Shown piece after piece: positions 1-6,631 of a stretch of DNA of 9,556 bases. Source of the stretch: an uncultured Bacteroidales bacterium (GTDB lineage: Bacteria; Bacteroidota; Bacteroidia; Bacteroidales; Paludibacteraceae); assembly GCA_903929065.1 (NCBI GenBank), contig CAIYTJ010000145.1, forward strand, positions 1 through 9,556, in the 5' to 3' direction. The notes under the pieces are model-generated. The model searched no databases, had not been told where the DNA came from, and saw only the letters and a list, made by a program, of their open reading frames with translations. The position numbers were made by a program, and so were the translations under genes. Position 1 is the first letter of the stretch. Every line of letters begins with the position of its first letter.

Positions 1-608
1 AATTACCCTTAAAAAGATGCCCACATTGTAATATCGCAAATCCCAATATTACTTTGTATAATCAATTTGCTACAGATAATGCAAACAGTTCCAATAGAAG
101 ACTTTGGAAAGTTTATACATGCCAGAGTTGTGGAGGTGCTATAATTGGCAGTCATAATGATCATAGCATCAATGCACTTGAATTGTATCCACAAGTAGTC
201 TCGGTAGATGAATGCTTGCCAGACAAAGTAAAACAGTTTCTTAATCAATCTCTTGAAACTATACATGCACCAGCAGGTTCAATTATGTTATCAGCTAGCT
301 CAATCGATTCAATGCTAAAAGACAAAGGCTATAAAGCTGGAAATTTATACAAACGTATTGAAGAAGCAGCCAGTGACCACTTAATTACTGCAGGCATGTC
401 TGAATGGGCTCATCAAATTAGATTAGAAGCTAATGATCAAAGACACGCTGATGAAGATGCTATATTGCCTACTGAAGCTGATGCAAAAAGAATTATTGAA
501 TTTGCATTAGCCTTAGCAGAATTTTTATATGTTCTACCCAATAAAGTAAATAAAGGAATTGAAAATACTAAAGAACATAATATAAAACAACCTGCCGCGG
601 TTTTGTAA
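1..608 (+). CDS. DUF4145-type protein with N-terminal zinc ribbon (5' end cut by window edge)
   Basis: The frame is open from the first complete codon (position 3) to TAA at 606-608, so the true start lies left of the window. A TTG at 54 is the first start-like codon, but it is unlikely to be the start: the frame upstream encodes a Cys-Pro-His-Cys knuckle (codons 18-29), and a second pair, Cys-Gln-Ser-Cys-Gly, follows at about 120-134. Together these look like a zinc ribbon. The rest is mainly helical. Its tail, with a His-Gln-Ile-Arg-Leu-Glu-Ala-Asn-Asp-Gln-Arg-His stretch (about 411-452), fits the DUF4145 pattern of a helical domain with a conserved Arg...Asn...His segment. DUF4145 domains often occur in defence or restriction-associated proteins, but the molecular role is unknown and nothing here settles it. 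Base composition is AT-rich compared with htpG downstream. A terminator at 649-688 separates it from htpG. Confidence 0.75.
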   Translation, partial: LPLKRCPHCNIANPNITLYNQFATDNANSSNRRLWKVYTCQSCGGAIIGSHNDHSINALELYPQVVSVDECLPDKVKQFLNQSLETIHAPAGSIMLSASSIDSMLKDKGYKAGNLYKRIEEAASDHLITAGMSEWAHQIRLEANDQRHADEDAILPTEADAKRIIEFALALAEFLYVLPNKVNKGIENTKEHNIKQPAAVL

Positions 609-648
609 ACCGTGACAAAACAACCTCCGGCAAGCAACTAAATAGAAT

Positions 649-688
649 CGGCTGAACATCTCTAAAGAAGTTCAGCCGGTCTTTTTTT
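649..688 (+). terminator. Rho-independent terminator after the DUF4145-type gene
   Basis: A perfect 9-bp stem (649-657 with 670-678, arm CGGCTGAAC) has a 12-base loop, extends by one T-G pair, and is followed by a run of seven T at 682-688. It lies 40 bases after the stop codon and upstream of the htpG promoter region, so it insulates htpG from the gene on the left. Confidence 0.9.
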
Positions 689-740
689 CTGCCATTCTGT
701 CACGGTGTTTCCATTGGCACTTTTTTTGAATAGCAAAACC
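689..740 (+). promoter_or_regulatory. Candidate sigma-54-type promoter of htpG
   Basis: TTGGCAC at 714-720, five T, then TTGAA at 726-730 matches the sigma-54 pattern TTGGCAC-N5-TTGCW except for the C of the -12 GC. The first G of the GG (716) and the G of the -12 element (728) are exactly 12 bases apart, as required. A TGTCA element lies just upstream at 698-702. Predicted transcription would start near 740, leaving a leader of about 78 bases. No TTTG/TAnnTTTG housekeeping promoter is evident between 689 and 817. The sequence match is direct; the assignment to sigma-54 is inference. Confidence 0.45.
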
Positions 741-817
741 CCGGGTAAATCCACAATCAACTAAGCAAATAAGCGACAAAACAACTAAACATATAAAACA
801 TACTAAACAAAAAAACA

Positions 818-2872
818 ATGGCAAAAGGAAACATTGGGGTAACGAGTGCTAATATCTTCCCCGTTATCAAGAAATTTTTGTACAGCGATCACGAGATTTT
901 TCTGCGTGAATTAGTGTCGAATGCAGTGGATGCCACTCAAAAGCTGAAAACGCTGACATCGGTTGGCGAATATAAAGGTGAACTAGGCGACTTAACCGTT
1001 CGGGTTTCGGTAGATAAAAAGAAAGGAACACTTACCATTTCCGATCGCGGAATAGGAATGACCGCCGAAGAAATTGAAAAGTATATCAATCAGATTGCTT
1101 TCAGTGGTGCCGAAGAATTTCTGGAAAAATACAAAGACGATGCAAGTGCTATAATTGGTCACTTCGGACTTGGTTTCTACTCTTCATTTATGGTTTCCAA
1201 AAAAGTGGAAATCTTTACTCAATCGTTTACCGAAGGCTCAACCGCTCAGCACTGGTCATGCAAAGGTGATCCGGAATATACGCTCGAAGATACTATCAAA
1301 GCCGATCGTGGAACAGACATTGTACTTCACATTGATGATGACAACAAAGATTTTCTCGAAGAAACAAAAATTCAGGAATTGCTTACCAAATACTGCAAAT
1401 TTCTTCCTATCGAAATTGCTTTTGGCAAAAAGAAAGAATGGAAAGATGGCAAAAATGTGGAAACCGACCAGGATAACATTATCAATAACACCAATCCTGC
1501 CTGGACCCGCAAACCTGCCGACCTGAAAGATGAAGATTACGCTGCTTTCTATCGCGAACTGAACCCAATGGGTGAAGATCCGCTTTTCCACATTCACCTC
1601 AACGTGGATTATCCGTTCAACCTTACCGGTATCCTGTATTTCCCGAAAATCAAAAACAATATCGACATGCAACGCAACAAAATCCAGTTGTATTGCAACC
1701 AGGTATATGTTACTGATCATGTTGAAAACATTGTGCCTGAATACCTGACGCTGTTGCACGGTGTGATTGATTCACCGGATATTCCGCTAAATGTGTCGCG
1801 CAGTTACCTGCAAAGCGACAGTAACGTGAAAAAGATTTCGAGCCACATTACCAAAAAAGTAGCCGACCGCTTAGCTGAAATTTTTAAAGCCGACCGAACC
1901 GCATTTGAAGAAAAATGGGATAACCTGAAAGTTTTTATACAATACGGAATGCTCAGCGACGAAAAATTCTACGAACGCGGAGAAAAATTTGCTTTATTGA
2001 AAAATGTCGATGGCAAATATTTTACATTCGAAGAATACAAAACGCTCGTTGGAGAAAATCAAAAAGATAAAAATGGCGATGTGATTTACCTGTATGCCAA
2101 CAATTCCGACGAACAGTACAGCTACATTCAACATGCCAAAGATAAAGGTTATGACGTGCTGATCATGGACGGACAACTGGACGTTCACGTGGTAAGCCAG
2201 CTGGAACAGAAATTCGAAAAAACACGTTTCGTGCGTGTGGACAGCGATGTGATTGAAAAAATCATTCAAAAAGATGACACAGAGAAAGTTTCTTTGACAG
2301 ACAATCAGCGTGATGCATTGGTAACAGTATTTGATTCGCAAATACCTGCAATTGAAAAGACAAATTTCATTGTTACTTTTGAGCACCTCGCTCCTACAGC
2401 TAATCCTGTCTTTGTTACTCAAAATGAATTTATGCGCCGTATGAAGGAAATGTCAGCATTACAAGGCGGTATGATGAGTTTCTATGGAGAAATGCCCGAC
2501 AGCTATAATCTGGTTGTCAACACCGCTCATCCGGTTATCGAAAAGTTGCTTGCCGATGAAGAAGCTGCCTGCGGACCTGCTGTTACTCCATTTGTAGATG
2601 AACTTGCTCTTGCTGAAAGCAAAAAAGCAGTATTGAAGGAAAATCAAAAAGGCAAGAAAGACGAAGAAATTCCAGCTGAAGAAAAAGAACAGGTTGAAAA
2701 ACTGGAAAAACAAATTCAGGAATTGACTGACAATAAGAAAGCTGTTTTGAAATCGTTTGCCAATGATAACAAGCAGGTTCGTCAATTGATTGATCTGGCA
2801 CTGTTGGCCAACAATATGCTGAAAGGCGAAGCGCTTGCAAACTTTGTAAAACGAAGCGTGGAACTTTTGTAA
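818..2872 (+). CDS. htpG: Molecular chaperone HtpG (bacterial Hsp90)
   Basis: Cytosolic homodimeric ATP-dependent chaperone that remodels client proteins with the DnaK system. The 684-residue length is usual for Bacteroidales HtpG. The N-terminal GHKL ATPase domain (about 1-220) carries Glu31 and Asn35 in the ELVSNAVDA helix, DRGIGM at 76-81 and the lid glycines in GHFGLGFYS at 114-122. The middle domain (about 245-510) carries NVSRSYLQ at 325-332, whose Arg328 matches the catalytic arginine of the family. The C-terminal dimerisation region contains a highly charged, probably coiled-coil stretch (about 598-645) common in Bacteroidales homologues. The ATG at 818 is chosen because MAKGNIGVT is the usual N-terminus; there is no clear Shine-Dalgarno, only an A-rich leader. 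It appears monocistronic, between terminators at 649-688 and 2916-2955. No key residue is missing. Confidence 0.98.
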   Translation: MAKGNIGVTSANIFPVIKKFLYSDHEIFLRELVSNAVDATQKLKTLTSVGEYKGELGDLTVRVSVDKKKGTLTISDRGIGMTAEEIEKYINQIAFSGAEEFLEKYKDDASAIIGHFGLGFYSSFMVSKKVEIFTQSFTEGSTAQHWSCKGDPEYTLEDTIKADRGTDIVLHIDDDNKDFLEETKIQELLTKYCKFLPIEIAFGKKKEWKDGKNVETDQDNIINNTNPAWTRKPADLKDEDYAAFYRELNPMGEDPLFHIHLNVDYPFNLTGILYFPKIKNNIDMQRNKIQLYCNQVYVTDHVENIVPEYLTLLHGVIDSPDIPLNVSRSYLQSDSNVKKISSHITKKVADRLAEIFKADRTAFEEKWDNLKVFIQYGMLSDEKFYERGEKFALLKNVDGKYFTFEEYKTLVGENQKDKNGDVIYLYANNSDEQYSYIQHAKDKGYDVLIMDGQLDVHVVSQLEQKFEKTRFVRVDSDVIEKIIQKDDTEKVSLTDNQRDALVTVFDSQIPAIEKTNFIVTFEHLAPTANPVFVTQNEFMRRMKEMSALQGGMMSFYGEMPDSYNLVVNTAHPVIEKLLADEEAACGPAVTPFVDELALAESKKAVLKENQKGKKDEEIPAEEKEQVEKLEKQIQELTDNKKAVLKSFANDNKQVRQLIDLALLANNMLKGEALANFVKRSVELL

Positions 2873-2875
2873 TTT

Positions 2876-2908
2876 AGTGGGAGTACGACTTAAAGTCGTG
2901 CCCCCACT
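2876..2908. repeat. Imperfect REP-like palindrome downstream of htpG
   Basis: Two 15-base arms (2876-2890 and 2894-2908) with a three-base TAA centre pair with one mismatch (A-C) and one G-T wobble. The inner part ACGACT/AGTCGT is perfect. It starts four bases after the htpG stop and is separate from the real terminator that follows. It has no T tract, so it is more likely a dispersed palindromic repeat or an mRNA 3'-end stabiliser than a terminator. Confidence 0.55.
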
Positions 2909-2915
2909 TAAAATC

Positions 2916-2955
2916 AACCGGCGGAATGACATCAACATCATTTCGCCGGTTTTTT
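2916..2955 (+). terminator. Rho-independent terminator of htpG
   Basis: A 14-bp stem (2916-2929 with 2938-2951, arm AACCGGCGGAATGA, one G-T wobble) has an eight-base loop, and a T run at 2950-2955 follows the GC-rich core. It lies 43 bases after the htpG stop codon. Confidence 0.92.
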
Positions 2956-3029
2956 ATTTACAAATTGTTTTCAATTTTCAGTGAATTCATTCAAAAACTT
3001 ATCATTTGAAACGAATTATTGGCAATTGA

Positions 3030-3061
3030 TTTGAATATGAAATAAAAAACCGCTACTTTTG
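3030..3061 (+). promoter_or_regulatory. Bacteroidota housekeeping promoter for the chorismate mutase/aldolase unit
   Basis: TTTG at 3030-3033 and TACTTTTG at 3054-3061 are exact matches to the Bacteroidota primary-sigma consensus (-33 TTTG, -7 TAnnTTTG), with a 20-base spacer inside the usual 19-21 range. Transcription should start around 3065-3070, giving a leader of only about 25-30 bases before the TTG start at 3094. This supports that start codon. Confidence 0.85.
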
Positions 3062-3093
3062 CACAAATTTAAATCAAACCAATATATTTCGCT

Positions 3094-3405
3094 TTGAATC
3101 TATCAAAATCTCCTTCAGAATGCAACTGTAAAGATGAAATCAGGCTGCAAATTGACGAAATCGACAAAGAAATAATTAAACTCTTTGGTCTGCGGTTTCG
3201 TTATGTAAATGAAATAGTGAAGTATAAAAACAATATTGAAAGTGTTGTTGCGCAAGACAGAAAAGACCACGTGATTAAAGCTCGTGGTGAGTGGGCGGAA
3301 GAACATGGGCTCGACAAAGAAACTTTTGAACAAATCTATCGGTTTTTAGTCGATCACAATATCGGTAAAGAGTTGGAAATTCTTGAGAAGAAAGTGAAAG
3401 GTTGA
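3094..3405 (+). CDS. AroQ-class chorismate mutase, PchB-like (103 aa)
   Basis: Likely converts chorismate to prephenate (cytosol), the first step towards phenylalanine and tyrosine. The fold is the all-helical AroQ type. The first helix carries Arg17 (DEIRLQIDEID), then come Arg34 (GLRFRYV) and Lys45 (VKYKNN). The spacing equals that of PchB Arg14, Arg31 and Lys42. The later WAEEHGLDKETFEQIYRFLVD segment is also PchB-like. At the position of PchB Gln90 this protein has Glu93. The nearest in-frame stop upstream is at 3070-3072 and no ATG is available near the start, so TTG at 3094 is the only good start. The promoter position agrees. It is 46 bases upstream of, and probably cotranscribed with, the aldolase gene. 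An isochorismate-pyruvate lyase activity is possible from the PchB likeness, but no salicylate or siderophore genes are nearby. Confidence 0.82.
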   Translation: MNLSKSPSECNCKDEIRLQIDEIDKEIIKLFGLRFRYVNEIVKYKNNIESVVAQDRKDHVIKARGEWAEEHGLDKETFEQIYRFLVDHNIGKELEILEKKVKG

Positions 3406-3451
3406 TTAGGTTGCGAGAATTGGAAATTAAGTAATTGGAAACTATAAAAAC

Positions 3452-4402
3452 ATGTACAAACAAGAGATTAAAGTGATGGATTGCACCGTGCGCGACGGTG
3501 GTTTGATGAATAAATGGCAGTTTTCGGACGATTTCGTTCGCGGAGTTTATAATGCTTGTGTCGAAGCCGGAATCGATTATATGGAAATTGGTTATCTGAG
3601 CAGCGAAAAAGCATTCAGCCGCAAAGAAATGGGTCCCTGGAAATTTTGTCATCAAAAAGACCTTGAACGCATCGTCGGCAAAAACGAAACCAATTTGAAA
3701 CTTTCAGCCATGGCTGATATCGGCCGGATTGATTTGGATGATATTCCGTTGGCTTCCGAAAGTGCTCTTGACATGATTCGCGTGGCGTGTTACGTTCATC
3801 AGGTGGATAAAGCCATTGCACTGGCTCATCATTGCCTGGATAAAGGTTACGAAGTTTGCATCAATCTTATGGCTGTTTCAACCGTAAACGAACACGAACT
3901 GGACGAAGCATTGAAAGATATTGCTGCTTCTCGTGTAAAAACATTCTACGCCGTTGATAGTTTTGGAAGCATGTACGTGGAATCCATTCAGCATTTGGTT
4001 CGCAAATACATGGCTGCATTGCCGGGAAAAGAAATCGGAATTCATGCCCACAACAACATGCAAATGGCCATGTCGAATACTTATACGGCTATTATGGAAG
4101 GTTGCACTATGTTGGATGCCACATTAATGGGATTGGGTCGTGGCGCCGGGAATTGTCCAATTGAAATTCTGATAGCTTTCCTGAAAAATCCAAAATACCG
4201 GTTATTGCCATTATTGCAGGTGATTCAGGATTATGTACATCCGATGCAAAAAGATATTGATTGGGGTTATCATATTCCATACCTTATTTCCGGAGCAATG
4301 AACGCACATCCACGCAAAAGTATGGAATGGATGGAATCCGATCGCAAAAATGATTTCGTAACGTTTATGAAAGAAATGCACGATAATGAAATTTTGGAAT
4401 AG
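3452..4402 (+). CDS. DRE-TIM metallolyase / HMGL-like aldolase (316 aa)
   Basis: TIM-barrel aldolase of the HMG-CoA lyase-like superfamily, closest in pattern to 4-hydroxy-2-oxovalerate aldolases (MhpE/DmpG). The signature Asp-Cys-Thr-Val-Arg-Asp-Gly-Gly at residues 10-17 supplies the metal-binding Asp10 and catalytic Arg14. HAHNN at 198-202 supplies the two metal-ligand histidines (198, 200), and GLGRGAGNCPIE from 227 is the usual active-site loop. All catalytic positions look intact. The substrate cannot be read from the sequence. The partner aldehyde dehydrogenase (MhpF/DmpF) of the meta-cleavage pathway is absent, and the C-terminal part is shorter than and unlike the DmpG communication domain, so a catabolic MhpE role is doubtful. 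It follows the chorismate mutase gene and ends at the hairpin 4427-4458. Confidence 0.8.
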   Translation: MYKQEIKVMDCTVRDGGLMNKWQFSDDFVRGVYNACVEAGIDYMEIGYLSSEKAFSRKEMGPWKFCHQKDLERIVGKNETNLKLSAMADIGRIDLDDIPLASESALDMIRVACYVHQVDKAIALAHHCLDKGYEVCINLMAVSTVNEHELDEALKDIAASRVKTFYAVDSFGSMYVESIQHLVRKYMAALPGKEIGIHAHNNMQMAMSNTYTAIMEGCTMLDATLMGLGRGAGNCPIEILIAFLKNPKYRLLPLLQVIQDYVHPMQKDIDWGYHIPYLISGAMNAHPRKSMEWMESDRKNDFVTFMKEMHDNEILE

Positions 4403-4426
4403 AATTCAACCAAATTTATAAAACAA

Positions 4427-4458
4427 AAAGCTTACTGAAAGGAAATTCAGTAAGCTTT
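4427..4458. terminator. Bidirectional terminator between the aldolase gene and marC
   Basis: A perfect 13-bp stem (4427-4439 with 4446-4458, arm AAAGCTTACTGAA) has a six-base loop. It lies 24 bases after the aldolase stop on the + strand and 19 bases after the marC stop on the - strand. The - strand side is followed by a T-rich tract (complement of 4417-4429). The + strand side is followed by a weaker TTATTATTATTT stretch. Confidence 0.85.
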
Positions 4459-4477
4459 ATTATTATTTGATTTCAGT

Positions 4478-5053
4478 TTATAGCAGCGAACCAATATTGG
4501 TAGTGAAGAGTTTTACGGCAATTGCTAACAGAATAATCCCAAAGAACTTACGGAGGATATAAATTCCACCTTCTCCAATAACTTTCTCAATTTTTGAGGT
4601 TGATTTTAGTACCAGATACACAAAAATCATATTCAAAACCAGAGCGATAATAATATTTTCAGTAGCATATTCGGCGCGTAATGAAAGTAGTGTTGTGAAT
4701 GAACCCGGACCGGCAATCAGTGGAAATGCAATCGGTACAATAGATGAACCTCCTTCGGGTCCTTTGTTTCGGAATAATTCAATATCCAGAATCATTTCCA
4801 GCGCGAAAATAAAGATAACCAATGCTCCGGCCACCGCAAACGACTGAATATCCACATGAAAAAGGTGTAAAACTCCTTCACCTCCAAATAAGAATCCAAT
4901 CAATATCACGAAAGCAATAAAACTGGCTCTCAGAGGATGAAAGTCGGCCCCTTTATGTTTGATATTGAGTATAATAGGTATTGAACCTAAAATATCGATA
5001 ATGGCAAAAAGAACCATAAAGGCGCTGGTAATCTGAAGAAGGCTGAAATTCAT
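4478..5053 (-). CDS. marC: MarC family integral membrane protein
   Basis: Inner-membrane protein of the MarC/UPF0056 family, 191 residues (usual about 200). Six hydrophobic segments can be seen at about 5-29, 43-62, 69-90, 103-125, 131-150 and 168-187. The fourth contains the family hallmark SIVPIAFPLIAGPGSFTT, like the VPLAxPLIAGPG motif of MarC. Despite the name, homologues have not been convincingly tied to antibiotic resistance and the transported substrate is unknown. It follows the glycosyltransferase gene by 38 bases on the same strand, so it may be read through from the glycan block. A separate -7-like box in the gap (5081-5088) allows its own promoter. A role in glycan export is not supported by anything visible. 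Confidence 0.9.
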   Translation of the reverse strand: MNFSLLQITSAFMVLFAIIDILGSIPIILNIKHKGADFHPLRASFIAFVILIGFLFGGEGVLHLFHVDIQSFAVAGALVIFIFALEMILDIELFRNKGPEGGSSIVPIAFPLIAGPGSFTTLLSLRAEYATENIIIALVLNMIFVYLVLKSTSKIEKVIGEGGIYILRKFFGIILLAIAVKLFTTNIGSLL

Positions 5054-5080
5054 TGGATTCGGTATAATGATTTACGAATG

Positions 5081-5088
5081 CAAAAATA
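5081..5088 (-). promoter_or_regulatory. Possible -7 element for marC
   Basis: On the - strand this reads TATTTTTG, an exact TAnnTTTG match, 27 bases before the marC start. No TTTG is found 19-21 bases upstream, so only half of the Bacteroidota promoter consensus is present. In an AT-rich gap this may be chance. Confidence 0.3.
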
Positions 5089-5091
5089 TCA

Positions 5092-5892
5092 TTATTTAAA
5101 TTGATTAAGCGTTTTTTTATTGATTATTTTTCGTTCGCGATCAAAAATCCATCCCCATTTATTGAAATACTTAATCATATTGAAAGTATGAATTCCTAAC
5201 ATCTTAAAATTCAAATAGGAACTCCTGGCATGATGATGCATGATACTGACTTCCGGATAAAAAACCGTTCTGAATTTCTGGTGAATCCGGCGGGTTAAAT
5301 CAATATCTTCCGGATACATAAAAAAACGTTCATCAAATAATCCCACTTCTTTTAAAGCGTCCATCCTCAAAAACATAAAGCATCCCGAAAGATAAGGTAC
5401 ATCCATTATCTGATTATAACCCGAATTTCGGAGTTCAAATTTTTCTGTTCGTTTCGTTGTCCATGACTTGGGAAGAAATCTTCTGAAAATCAAGTCAAAA
5501 GGTGTTGGAAGCAATTTGCACAAATATTGAATTTCACCATCAGGATAAAAAACCTTTGGCATTAGTTGTCCAACCTCTGGGTTTGATTCCATAAAATCAA
5601 TTAGTTTCTGCAAAATAGAAGCATCAAAAGAAATGTCCGGATTGATAACCAGGTGGTAAGGAATATTTTGTTCAATAGTATGGAGAAAAGCTATATTGTG
5701 TGCAGTGCCGTAGCCAAGGTTTTTGTTGTTAAATGTGTAAATCACAGACAACTCCTTAAAACCATTAACTATTTTAGCTGAGTTGTCAATTAAATATATT
5801 GAATTAACAACTTCAGATTGTCGTAAATTCTCGACAATCGAAGCTATGTCCGCAACTTGGTTATTATAGATGACAATTGAGCAATTTATCAT
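5092..5892 (-). CDS. Family 2 glycosyltransferase, rhamnosyltransferase-like (266 aa)
   Basis: GT-A fold inverting glycosyltransferase. The N-terminal nucleotide-binding strand (CSIVIYNN, from residue 4) is followed by NNKNLGYGTAHNIA at about 55-68 and NPDI at 84-87, which takes the place of the metal-binding DXD. PYLSGCFMFLR at about 166-176 and FFMYPEDIDLTRR at about 190-202 (Glu195, Asp196, Asp198) match WbbL-like rhamnosyltransferases; the acidic cluster is the likely catalytic base region. Acts on the cytoplasmic face, adding a sugar to a growing lipid-linked glycan. Donor and acceptor are not readable; rhamnose is only the nearest family analogy. Third glycosyltransferase in the - strand block, 28 bases after the previous one. 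Its base composition seems less AT-rich than that of the two upstream glycosyltransferase genes. Confidence 0.88.
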   Translation of the reverse strand: MINCSIVIYNNQVADIASIVENLRQSEVVNSIYLIDNSAKIVNGFKELSVIYTFNNKNLGYGTAHNIAFLHTIEQNIPYHLVINPDISFDASILQKLIDFMESNPEVGQLMPKVFYPDGEIQYLCKLLPTPFDLIFRRFLPKSWTTKRTEKFELRNSGYNQIMDVPYLSGCFMFLRMDALKEVGLFDERFFMYPEDIDLTRRIHQKFRTVFYPEVSIMHHHARSSYLNFKMLGIHTFNMIKYFNKWGWIFDRERKIINKKTLNQFK

Positions 5893-5920
5893 TAAAGTAA
5901 AAAAATATTTATCTTTAGCT

Positions 5921-6631
5921 TTAAATCTGTCTAAATATGAATCTTCTTAATGTTTCTGCGAGTAATACAATTCTGTACCTTATCATAAAGAATGTAGTTT
6001 TATTACTTCTTGAACCAGCACCAGAGGTATTATTATTATGTCGTCTATATAAAATTAGAGGTTCATCAATACTCATTACATTAAATTTTAACTCACTTAG
6101 TAATCCAATCCAGGTGTCGTGCTGAATGTATAAATTTGCTGGAAATGGAAGACTGTAATCTTTTATTTTTTTTGTAAAAGCACATGTACAACCTGCATAT
6201 ATGCTTTTGTACAAGTTTCGAATATAGCCTTTTTTATATTTTCTCCAAGTACTGATTCGATCTTTTATTTCTAGTTTATCATTACAAATATAAGCATCTG
6301 ATATAACAAAATTATCAACTTTAAGGTGCGGAAGCATTGTTTCTACCTTATTAGGTAACCATACATCATCCTGATCTGAGAAGAATATAAAATCGCCGGC
6401 TGACTGTTTCAATGCATTTTCAAAGTTATGTGCATAACCATGCATACCTTTGTTTTCGTACAATTTTATCCTTTTATCCTCAATCGCACGAATTAACTCA
6501 AGGGTTTTATCTTTAGAACCATCGTCGGAGATAATTAACTCATCTTCTGTTCCAAGTTGGATCAAAATAGAATTTATTTGTTCTATAATATATTTTTCGC
6601 CATTATATGCGGCCATACAAACTGATATCAT
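5921..6631 (-). CDS. Family 2 glycosyltransferase (236 aa)
   Basis: GT-A glycosyltransferase with SVCMAAYNGEKYI at 3-15, the nucleotide-binding ISDDGSKDKT at 34-43, and SDQDDVWLPNK at 85-95, which holds the metal-binding acidic triad. HDTW at 171-174 and LYRRHNNNTSG at 194-204 are typical of the rhamnosyl/galactosyltransferase-like subgroup found in O-antigen and capsule loci. It probably adds one residue of the same glycan as its neighbours; specificity cannot be told. The ATG at 6629-6631 is supported by direct alignment of the N-terminal motif. This ATG overlaps, as ATGA, the stop of an open frame that continues the upstream glycosyltransferase in another frame (see 6628-6727). Confidence 0.9.
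   Translation of the reverse strand: MISVCMAAYNGEKYIIEQINSILIQLGTEDELIISDDGSKDKTLELIRAIEDKRIKLYENKGMHGYAHNFENALKQSAGDFIFFSDQDDVWLPNKVETMLPHLKVDNFVISDAYICNDKLEIKDRISTWRKYKKGYIRNLYKSIYAGCTCAFTKKIKDYSLPFPANLYIQHDTWIGLLSELKFNVMSIDEPLILYRRHNNNTSGAGSRSNKTTFFMIRYRIVLLAETLRRFIFRQI

Noticed and set aside
54..56. TTG at 54 as the start of the DUF4145-type gene
   Set aside because: The frame upstream stays open to the window edge and encodes the first Cys pair of a zinc ribbon whose second pair lies downstream, so the gene starts outside the window.
598..612. Small hairpin (arms CGGTTT and AAACCG) over the stop codon of the DUF4145-type gene
   Set aside because: Only 6 bp and not followed by a T tract; the terminator at 649-688 is far stronger.
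740..745. CCCGGG palindrome in the htpG leader
   Set aside because: Too short to be a convincing operator or hairpin; it only happens to lie near the predicted transcription start.
614..785. The 11-mer GACAAAACAAC at 614-624 and again at 775-785
   Set aside because: Low-complexity, A-rich leader sequence of a kind expected by chance; no further structure links the copies.
1256..1759. Long open frames on the - strand opposite htpG (also 1994-2422, 2459-2941 and 2583-2840)
   Set aside because: They are antisense to a confident gene, rich in Phe/Ile/Cys as expected from complementing Lys/Glu-rich coding sequence, and show no family motif.
3373..3441. Three copies of TTGGAAA (3373-3379, 3420-3426, 3435-3441) around the mutase stop
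   Set aside because: Uneven spacing and short length; one copy is inside the coding sequence and no regulator site is suggested.
3275..3655. Open frame on the - strand across the mutase/aldolase junction
   Set aside because: It overlaps two well-supported + strand genes and has no recognisable domain or promoter.
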